NCBI GenBank assembly: GCA_009760855.2
Contig: WPIO01000013.1
Span: forward strand, 4,561,001 to 4,625,000
Length of the DNA: 64,000 bases
Reading direction: 5' to 3'
Source of the DNA: Cristatella mucedo
Taxonomy: Eukaryota; Bryozoa; Phylactolaemata; Cristatellidae
Part shown: positions 55,613-64,000 of the stretch, one piece after another
How positions within the stretch are numbered: the stretch's first letter is position 1
Layout of the letters: the number at the start of each line of letters is the position of its first letter
Notes under the pieces: model-generated
Seen by the model: only the letters and a program-made list of their open reading frames with translations
Told to the model about the DNA's origin: nothing
The model's database searches: none
Made by a program: the position numbers and the translations under genes

Positions 55613-55659
55613 ATCAATTTAGATAGAGGTAAAAGACAGAGCAGCTTTTACGCAGCCTC

Positions 55660-55790
55660 CGCCTAAAGGAGAGAGAATAAAGGATTAATCCTGCTGCTGC
55701 AGGACTTGAACCCACGACTGGGCTAAGAGCCGGGATGTAATCGGGTCGTAGATACTGTTGAGCGTTGTTCTACGATTCATTTGAGCCACG
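55660..55790 (-). mobile_element. tRNA-derived SINE-like fragment (minus)
   Basis: 'GCAGGACTTGAACCCACGAC' contains a B-box complement (GGACTTGAACC) and is followed by a tRNA-like 'GGGCTAAGAGCCGGGATG'. The flank differs from the main SINE, so this is a second SINE type or a tRNA relic. Confidence 0.5.
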
Positions 55791-56954
55791 AAGCTGTTTG
55801 GTCACCGCCACTACGAGCGCCCTTCGCCTGTTTCATAGCCTGCGACGCTAGTATTGCTTGAAGAACGTTTGAATATGCGAACAACATGTACTGCTGTGAT
55901 TGGTGGCGAGTAATGTGTTGCAGACTAATCACAAGGATTCCAGAAAGGCTGTGAGTGCGGGCGAGAAATGCTAGGATAGAATGCTGGGATGGAGACTTCC
56001 TGGGTCGCTTCCTGGGTCGCACGCATTTTAAGTCCATAGTGGTATCTGCTCTTTCAATCGCGTTGGGCAGGCCGCAAGACTAAGGTTGACCTGACCTGAC
56101 AAAGAGCTGAATTTGGCTCGCAAAGAAGCGCAAGCGCCAATTTTATCATTATATTTATAATATAATGATAACATATAAATATAGCATATAAATATATAGC
56201 AATATAATATAAAATATAATATATATATATATATAATTATATTTATTCAAAGGCTTTGTGGACTATTGACTCTTGGTTGAGAGTGCGTTTATAGCAGAGG
56301 ACCTTTTGCATTACGTAATTCGTGGTTAATTGTAAAAGTGGCGTCGAGCAATATGGCATTGAAGCTATCCTTGCTTGTCAGCAAGCACGGCCTCACTTTG
56401 AACATTTTTTTCAAGTCGCCACTTAAGCGGCGTAGCCGTCTTTGGCTGGGTGCACCAGGTAAATGACTTAAGTGCGTCAAATGGCTTATTAAAGAGAATA
56501 ATTCCCTGGGCTATTAAATAGCCATAGGCAAGACCATATCTAGACCCAGAAGCCCTCTGTATTTTCTAAATCCGCCTCCCTTACAATCCATCATTATCGC
56601 TATCCATCCGGGAACAGAAGCCACTAACTGCGTGGACCGATTCTTTTTGTAAGGCAGGTCCAAAGTGTTCTCTGATCAAGCACGTGAGCCCGGCCTCGTG
56701 ACTGGATAGTTTAGTTCTTTTTTAATTTTTACATCGATATGATACATAATTCTCTTTTGGATTGCTATGATCAAGACTCTCGTAGGCTCCATCTCTAGCC
56801 TCAAGCTACTGTTCATTTTGACGAAAATGATTCTCTCGCTCACTTCCGGCGGTGCATAGCTGAGTGGCTTTCTCTGTTTGGCTCTCCCGTTGTTGTCAAG
56901 GATAGATACCCATAGTTACTCTACCCGCTCTACACTATTTTTCCGTGTCCATTG
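55791..56954. other. Unassigned stretch
   Basis: No gene recognised. 56140-56245 is a TA-rich run. The minus frame 56289-56480 (63 codons) matches nothing known to me. Confidence 0.4.
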
Positions 56955-57275
56955 AATAATGATGAAAACCAGCTTACTAGTTATAGGCAAACCAAGTGCG
57001 ATTCAGAAATTGGAAGACCTACTGCTCAAAAACGGCTCTGCCAACATATCTCACGTTGAGTTCGCGCGAAATTGAGATAATCTGTTTCAAAGTGACCTTT
57101 CATTGGACGATCAGATGAGCTCCACGGTAAAGTTTGCCTAATTTCAGCTGCATAACCTTGCTAACATTCGGGCTTGCATAGACAAGGATACTGCATCCAA
57201 AGTTTTCTAAGCATTTGTGACATTCCATCTCGACTTCGGTTACTCACTTCTTGCTGGTCTACCGGCCTTTGCTAT
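56955..57275 (+). mobile_element. LINE-A internal fragment
   Basis: 'AATGATGAAAACCAGCTTAC' with 'TAGGCAAACCAAGTGCGATT' and 'AAAGTGACCTTTCATTGGAC' corresponds to the post-RT region at about 4420-4720. It is degenerate. Confidence 0.7.
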
Positions 57276-57394
57276 CAACTTTGAGCTTTAGGCCCAATGC
57301 GGGCTGGTTTAAATCACTGCCACTGTTGAACACCTGCAACCGTCCGCTGTTGCTAAATAGACTTATTCACATTATGGATCAGACTTGATATGTT

Positions 57395-58092
57395 AATGTG
57401 TAAGCGCTCTTCACTGCTCGCTGGCCTACCGGCATGTGCGATCAGGCGATTGCAGCTGGTGCAAAACTCCGCAGCTAAGCTTGTCTGTCGTGAGCGTCGC
57501 AGTTACCACATTACATCACTTCTCGCCGACCTGCACTCGCTACCAGTCAAGCAACAGATTGACTTCAAGGTTTTGTCGCTTACTTATAGGTCACTTCATT
57601 CTTTTGCTCCAGCCTATCTCTCCGATATACTCCCCCATCAGGCCAAGCACCGTACCACCCGCTTTTTGGAATCCAACACTTTACCAATATTTCGTACAAA
57701 CCTCAAATCCTTTGGAGACCGTGCATTTAGTTCATATGCTCCCAAAGCCTGGAACTCCCTCCCGACCTGCGTCAGAACATCCCCTGACCTGACCATATTT
57801 AAAAAGAACTTTAAAACACACCTATTTAGGACAGCATTTAGTGGTTCCCTGTGATTCGTCCTTGATGTGCTTATGCGTGCTGACACTGCGCATGCTGCCA
57901 CTAACCTCATTTGCATGCTGACCCTGTGCATGTCACCCCTAACCATGTTATTCATGTTGTTTGTTTATTAAGCATGATAATACTCACCATTCAATTGCAT
58001 TTCCCTTTGCAGCAAATGTAAAGCGCCTAGAGAGAGATTGAGCTCTCTGAGGGTGCTTTGTCAAGTGCATTATAACTATTATTATTATTATT
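57395..58092 (+). mobile_element. LINE-A 3' end, well kept
   Basis: The frame 57390-57854 gives 'RRLQLVQNSAAKLVCRERRS', 'YRSLHSFAPAYLSDILPH', 'SYAPKAWNSLPTCVRTSP' and 'HLFRTAFSGSL', intact for about 140 codons. The full 3' UTR, hairpin ('AAGCGCCTAGAGAGAGATTG') and (ATT)n at 58070-58092 follow. It is one of the youngest-looking copies. Confidence 0.9.
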
Positions 58093-58299
58093 TCATCACT
58101 AGCCGTGCTATAAGTCTCGGGGTCATGGGTATTCGGCGCACGTCGGCTGTGAATAGCGCCGATAGGAGCTGTTTCTGCGGCCTAGTTCTGACCGGACTTG
58201 GAAGCCGCACACCACGTTTGTAACAATTGATGTCAGAAGTGATATAAATGCTAAGGACCCTTAGCTTTCGTCTTGCGCTTGTCTCATTTTCTTTTAAAT

Positions 58300-58478
58300 A
58301 AATAAATAAATCCTAGCTGATTAAACATCATCTTTTGTATAGCGACAGAAGAGCCTTTACGGCTATCACCACCGCTTGCAGTGTTGATAAAGGATCGCCT
58401 ACCGCAGGAGTCGAACCCACGACCTTGGGACCGAGGTCGTGAAAGCAACCGCCTTACCTAGTGTGCCATCGCGGCTCA
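58300..58478 (-). mobile_element. tRNA-derived SINE (minus)
   Basis: The same order as at 41840-42018: AAATAAATAAATCC, 'TTGTATAGCGACAGAAGAGC', a B-box complement 'GGAGTCGAACC' (58407-58417) and 'GTGTGCCATCGCGGCTCA'. The two copies agree over almost their whole length. Confidence 0.85.
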
Positions 58479-59274
58479 CCTTTTGATTTACTTGGGGAAT
58501 GTAGAACTTGCAAGATGTGATTGCTCCGTGATTCGCGTGCGTGAGTTACGGACGTGCTGTGTTTCTATATTTATCAAGTTAGGTGTTATATCTATTCTAT
58601 CAAATTGACCAACCTTTATATAGTGCATCAGTGCTTGTCCCCAGATTTCACCTCGGGGCTCCGAAGATTACACTACTGCGGCATTCCCTACGCCCGAACC
58701 GGCTCAATAAACAGGTTGCTGGCTAGCATGAGTATTGAGTCATTTAGGAGGCCCATTGCCCAGACTACCAGTGTCCTCCAACTCCAAACATTACAGGACG
58801 GAACGCGATACTGTGACTTTGGACGACGAATTAGCTACGCCTGCTACGCCGAAATTCGGGATTCAGGAAAATCCCCACCTGAACTTTTGTGAGTTTTTAT
58901 GCCACGGAATTGTGCTAGCTGACGAAGAGCATCGTTCTTCCCTCGTGAGATAAGATGATACTTCGATGAGTAAATACTCAGACCACGGATTTCCCTATGC
59001 AGCACATTGAGCTGAGTAGAATAAAGCAGCATTTAAATGTACTACTCTGGAGAGTATGAATATCCTGTAAGCAGAGGTCTGTCAGCGTCACAAGTAACCG
59101 TCAGGGATATATACAGTGAATGTCATGGCGAAACAGCAGTCAACTGTGAATAATGGTGAGACTATTACAAGGCTAGAATTCGAGTGCGCTAATGACGAAG
59201 AAGGCCTGAACAGGCTACGGTTAATAGACAAGATGTCAAGGACGATCAAGTGACCAATGTAGCACAGGTGCAAT
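58479..59274. other. Repeat-poor stretch with a possible exon
   Basis: At about 58797-58885 a frame reading 'VTLDDELATPATPKFGIQE' has an AG upstream ('CATTACAG') and a strong donor-like 'GTGAGT' at its end. It faintly resembles the MDD..TPK..FGISE segment of the kinetochore protein SKA3. A second small frame with a protein-like mix starts at 59127. Neither is proven coding. Confidence 0.2.
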
Positions 59275-59450
59275 GTAATTTATCTCCGTCTGTAACTCCT
59301 CAAAGAAAAAAAAGACTGTGTGGGTGTTACCCAAGAGAGTTTGGCATAGCACACTCACAGCCTAAGCGGCTTTCGTTAAGCATTCGGTAGCCAGCAGACT
59401 TCGTCTCACGCTACACAGAGAAAGTGGGAAGCATGGCAAAGTCAGGAGAA
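59275..59450 (-). mobile_element. LINE-B 3' tail (minus)
   Basis: 'TTATCTCCGTCTGTAACTCC', 'CACACTCACAGCCTAAGCGG' and 'GAGAAAGTGGGAAGCATGGC' are the complement of the LINE-B 3' UTR. Confidence 0.8.
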
Positions 59451-61204
59451 CAGTTGAGACCCTATCTGATGATCCGTCTGTGGAAATCGGGAAGCCCAAT
59501 ATACGGTTCGAGAGGCCGGAGATTGCGATTTTACACGAGAGCCTACAAGTGGCTGCTGATTGCTAGGTGATTTCGTGCAGGTGTGCGCGGTACCTCAGCT
59601 TTGACTGAAGATCTGAGGCGCAAAGTGGTCTTTCTTCCTGAGCCGATTATGGAGCCACTGTGGAGCCTGCGACTGCTGTGTAACTTTCTTCGAGACAGCT
59701 ACCGTTTGAACTGTTGATTTTATGCACTGCTGATGTGGCGCTTGACAAGGTGCTTTCCCTGACTGCGAGCCTACTGCACAGACGATGTCTGCACTACAAG
59801 TAATGCGACTGCATCCATGACTAGCTACATGCCAGAAGAGGAGCTGTGTTTTAGCAATATCCAGTGTTGTGGCAATGCCGTGTGACGCATGTCCATGCCA
59901 CACCATGGTGAAGATGACCACGCGGATGACGGAAAGGAGGGACTACATGTCCATGTCGCAAGATCTGCTTTTCAATGGCGACTACATTTCGCATGATTTC
60001 CGACGTAAGGAAAAGTCTTCCCTCGCGTGTCAAAACATGTGTGACACCTTTTGTGACAAATTTGTAACCTGGTGAATGTGATGTCTTCAATTACGTGAAT
60101 GTCAAACAAGGTCGAGTGCTTACGACAATGCTGCCGCTGCTGAATCGGCCTGTAGTAAAAGTAAATGCATTGGACTTCTTACTCCGATTCGTAGTGACTT
60201 ACGTGTTCACTGCACTGCGTTTTGAGAGTCTGCCAGTGGGTGTATGCTCCTAAGAGACGTCGGATACCGGAATTTGTCTATCATATCCCATAGACTAGCT
60301 GAGCTAAAGGCTGACAAGACTGGATTGATGAGGCAATGCCAGTACTCAACACTACAAGACGAAGTCACAAATGCTCTCGATACAGCACAGGACGATCTGC
60401 TCCTCCGAGTGTTGTGTGTACTAGTTTCGTTCTAATAGGAGATCGTTTCAGGTATCTGTTAATCCGTCTGTCTATCTGTATTTAGAGCCGGCGGACCAGA
60501 GACACACACTGTGTACAGCAGGCCTTTCAGGGGACGTGTACTTGCGAAATGTCAAGAGGGCGCTCCGATCTGCCCTCCCAGCCAGTCCGCCTCCGAACCT
60601 TCGGTTCCCGTCAACCAAATCTCCCTCCTTTGGATGACTGAGGTCGATGTGAAATGCAATATCCTCGAGATTCCTTATCCAGAGCTCGCAGTTGTGCTCC
60701 ACGGGCTGATGTCGCGTCTCTGAGATAATTCTCTCCGCTTTGTTGTCGCTTGGCGAAGCAGACCTACGTACGAATTATGAGTAATCTTATTAATCATTCG
60801 CTACACTTTCGTCGAATAGTTAAGCCTCTCTGTCGTGTGGGATTCTGCACGGCTTATCTTTGTACTAGCTAGGGCAAGTCCACTGCCTATTTCCGTTCTC
60901 CTATCCGATGGCAACGTGCCGTCGCCGCAGTCACAGGAGTACGCTGCTCCTTCAGCGTCGGTCGTAAGCGAATCTTACTCTTTTCATGCGAAGACGCTTG
61001 CTCGAATTCAATGTACAGCATGTGAGCACTTCGTTGGCCGTTTGAAGCTTTGTTTGCGGGAGATAGGGAAGGCGTACCAAAAAAAGTATGCCATCGCGGC
61101 GAAGCTTTCTATCGAGGCTCAACACCATTTATTTCTACATTATATTTGACTATGGTGGCTATAGACTTGCAGATTTGCAGTGTATATAGTCAAATCCAAA
61201 TATG
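59451..61204. other. Repeat-poor stretch, no gene recognised
   Basis: Several short plus frames with ordinary composition (59869-60075, 60244-60435, 60511-60723, 60835-61149) follow one another and could be exons of one unrecognised gene, but no domain or consistent splice chain was established. Confidence 0.25.
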
Positions 61205-62008
61205 TATCTACTCGTACACAAATAAATAATAATAATACACTTGATGAAGTTTATTAAGAAAACTCCATCTCTTTATAGGCGCTTTACATTTGCTGCAAAG
61301 GAAACACGATCGAATGGTTAGTGGTAGCATGCTCGATAAACAACAAGAATAACATGTTTAGGGGTTACATGCATAGGGTCAGCATGCAAGTATTGTTAGT
61401 GAGAGCATGCACAGTGTCACTAAGCATAAGCACATAACGGACAAATCAGAAGGGCCAACTAAATGCTGTAATACGATAAATAGGTGTGTTTTAGTTTTTT
61501 TTAAATGTGGTCAAGTCAGGGATGTCGTGGCACAAGTCAGAAGTGAGTTTGCAGGCTTTGTGAGCATACGAACTAAAGGCACAGTTTCCAAAAGACTTGA
61601 GGTTCGTACGAGGTATAGGTAAACAATAAATAATGATCATTCTGAAGCGACATTTATTTGCAAAGACTTACACTTGCACCGGTTTGAATTCCAATTGAAT
61701 GAAGTACTTCTATCTTCTGTCTTTTCTACTAATCTAAATTAGATTCCAAAGTTCCAAAATAGTTCGATTCCGGAAATCAGGTGGAACGACGCTTCGCCTA
61801 GTGGGGAGAAGATGTGATAGGTAGGCTGGAGCAAAAGAATGGAGGGACCTGAAAGTGAGTGACAAAATCATTGAAGTCGATGAATTGCTTGACTGGGCGC
61901 CAGTGCAGGTCGGCGAGAAGCGGTGTGATGGGGCAACTGCGATGCTCACAACAGACAGGCCTAGATGCTGAGTTCTGCACCAGCTGTAAGCGCCTGAGTG
62001 CACAGGTC
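61205..62008 (-). mobile_element. LINE-A 3' end (minus) split by an AT-rich insertion
   Basis: Tail and 3' UTR from 61205; the ORF2 C-terminus complement runs to 61625, breaks, and resumes at about 61766 ('CGATTCCGGAAATCAGGTGG') to 62008. Alignment with the copy at 43.9-44.6 kb shows about 140 bp of unrelated AT-rich DNA inserted at 'GGTATAGGTAAACA'. Confidence 0.85.
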
Positions 62009-62844
62009 ACTTCGGTTGTTTTTTTCTATTGAGCTCAATTAGCATCTTTAGCTTGCAGCACCTTTATTTACTGTATATTTCCGTTTTGGATGTTAGCCGC
62101 CACCGTAATGCGACTATAACGTGTCGGCGCCCCACGGCATGGACCATGTGACCTACGGCTCTAGTTATAGGAAGACTAAGGAGGCGTCCGCAGTTATTAG
62201 GTCGTTCAAACAATATTCTTCGATCAGCTGCAAGTTTACAAGAACAGAGTAGGGAACTGGGCTGAATAGTTTTTGGGTGTCCGTTCATCGAATAAGGTCA
62301 GTCGCCTATAGAGTGGTTGCTTATAGTATTGGCTGTAAGCGAATGACTGGCTTAACTACCGTAGTCCTGGACCTGCTATCGCAGCACTTTATATCTGCTC
62401 ACATCTGCCACGTGACACAATGACGACCAATAAAAATCCTTTTTTCTTTTAGATGCCGGCTCTTACAAAAGGGCGATCCGGAATTTGGATTTCACTTTCA
62501 ATCAGTGCTAACTGATAACCGATGCAGCTATAAGCTAGTTAAGATGAGAAACAAGCAGAACGTCTATCGATAAAATTATAAAACAAAATTGGACAGAAAC
62601 CGCGTAGCCTAAGTAACGAATTGAGATTATTGCTGTCTTTATTTATTAACCTTAAATAATTACATTTCAATGAAGAAAATCTATTATTAATCAAGTATTA
62701 GGGTTATTTGCTTGAACCTACATCATGCGTCTCTTCAATCTTCTCAAACGTCTACCAGAGATTCTGATTCGGCACTTTTTATAACATTTATTTCTCCTGT
62801 ACTAGTAGCCTTAGAAACCACTAGCCTATTTTAAATGAAATTTT
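62009..62844. other. Unassigned stretch
   Basis: No gene is recognised. It is AT-rich from about 62560. Confidence 0.4.
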
Positions 62845-62932
62845 TCAGCAAATGTAAAGCGCCTAGAAAGAGATTAAGTTCTCTGAGGGCGCTTTATCAA
62901 GTGCAATATCATTATTATTATTATTATCAAGT
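62845..62932 (+). mobile_element. LINE-A 3' tail only
   Basis: 'AAAGCGCCTAGAAAGAGATT', 'GAGGGCGCTTTATCAAG' and (ATT)n, without upstream LINE sequence. Confidence 0.85.
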
Positions 62933-62999
62933 TTAACCAAACTATGACTGTTGTAGGAAAACCTAGACAGTTGAGGGTAAAGAGTCGTCCATGCAATTG

Positions 63000-63565
63000 T
63001 GACATCCCGTCTTGACTTCTGTAACTCACTACTTTCTGGTCTACCGGCCTGCTCAGTCAGTCGCTTTTAGCTGTAGCACAACTCTGCAGCTAGGCATGTC
63101 TTTCGTGATCGTCGCAGTGGCCACATCTCACCACTTCTCGCCGACCTGCACTGGCTCCCAGTCAAGTAACGCATCGACTTTAAGGTTCTGTCACTCACTT
63201 TCAGGTCCCATCATGCTTTGGCTCCAGCCAACCTATCCGATCTACTGCTCCACCAGACCAAGCATCGTAAAGCCCGTTTTTTTTAATCTAAATGTTCACC
63301 CATACCTCATACAAATTTCGAATCCTTTGGAGACCGGGCCTTTAGTTCGTACGCTCCCAAAGCCTGGATCTCACTCCCGACTTACGTTACGACATCACCT
63401 GACTTGACCACATTTAAAAAGAAATTAAACACGCACCTATTTATCACAGCTTTTAGTGGATCCCTGTGATTCGTCCTTTATGTGCTTGTGCGTGCTGACA
63501 CTTTTGCATGCTGCTACTAACCACACTTGCATGCTGACCCTGTGCATGTCACTCCTAATCATGTT
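63000..63565 (+). mobile_element. LINE-A ORF2 C-terminus, degenerate
   Basis: 'CATCCCGTCTTGACTTCTGT' to 'CACTCCTAATCATGTTATTT'. One frame (63012-63407) covers most of it but out of phase with the LINE protein. The copy stops before the hairpin tail, where another copy begins. Confidence 0.8.
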
Positions 63566-64000
63566 ATTTTCAGCTTCATAATATTGCTAAAATTCGGGCT
63601 TGTTTAGATAAGGATACCACGTCTAAGTTGGTCCATGCATTCGTAACATCTCGTCTCGACTTCTGCAACTCACTGCTTACTGGCATACCAGCATGTGCGA
63701 TCAGGCGATTGCAGCTGGTGCAAAACTCTGCAGCTAGGCTTGTCTGTCGTGAGCGTCGCCGTTGCCACATTACTCCACTTCTCGCCGACCTGCACAGGCT
63801 ACCAATCAAGCAACGGATTGACTTCAAGGTCTTGTCGCTCACTTGTAGGTCCCTTCATTCTATGGCTCCAGCCTATCTCTCCGACATACTCCCCCATCAG
63901 GCCAAGCATCGTACCACCCGCTTTTCGGAATCTAACAGTCTACAAATACCTCGTACAAACCTCAAATCCTTTGGAGACCGTGCATTTAGTTCGTATGCTC
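63566..64000 (+). mobile_element. LINE-A copy running off the window end
   Basis: It starts at 'CAGCTTCATAATATTGCTAA' (post-RT region) and runs through 'GCGATCAGGCGATTGCAGCT' and 'TACTCCCCCATCAGGCCAAG' to the window end. The sequence is well kept. Together with the preceding copy it forms two LINE-A pieces head to tail. Confidence 0.85.

Overview
The window looks like nuclear DNA of an invertebrate metazoan, probably marine. The only host gene recognised with confidence is an intron-bearing microsomal cytochrome P450 of the animal CYP2 clan. Almost everything else is animal-type repeats: L2/CR1-group LINEs, hAT transposons, tRNA-derived SINEs, foldback/MITE elements and long microsatellites. 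Base composition is patchy, with GC/CpG-rich blocks (about 12.3-13.9, 32.0-33.1, 35.9-37.4, 38.9-39.6, 42.4-43.7, 44.7-46.4 and 50.3-54.8 kb) between mid-GC repeats, and one strongly AT-rich island at about 24.64-29.12 kb. The exact taxon cannot be told from the sequence.

Layout: 0-6.3 kb holds LINE debris, including a near-full-length but broken LINE (2.23-5.39 kb). A foldback element of about 1 kb (6.8-7.8 kb) is followed by a polypyrimidine tract of about 630 bp. 8.7-18.1 kb is mostly unassigned, with a GC-rich block and a compound CT array. 18.2-24.6 kb carries two decayed hAT transposons, a pogo/Tigger-like end, an old tandem array of about 178 bp units and a nested TIR element. 24.6-29.1 kb is the AT-rich virus-like island. 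29.1-50.2 kb mixes LINE 3' ends on both strands, SINEs, a third hAT relic and GC-rich blocks. 50.5-53.5 kb is the P450 gene. 54.9-64 kb is again mainly LINE and SINE, with about 2.7 kb of repeat-poor DNA at 58.5-61.2 kb.

Two LINE families recur. LINE-A ends in a conserved 3' hairpin (GCGCC...GGCGC) plus (ATT)n and has more than 20 copies here, nearly all 5'-truncated. LINE-B ends in a different tail followed by ATTC-type repeats and has six copies. The SINE has RNA polymerase III A- and B-box sequences.

The most unusual object is the AT-rich island. Its plus strand reads, in order, an unassigned fragment (possibly DNA polymerase), a capsid-like frame, a YqaJ-type nuclease and a fibre-like protein with phage-type repeats; its minus strand carries three further small frames converging on these. 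It resembles a decayed endogenous Polinton/adintovirus-like DNA virus. Six of its nine internal stop codons are TGA, several in settings where Trp would fit. This suggests a UGA=Trp code, or otherwise a biased decay process.
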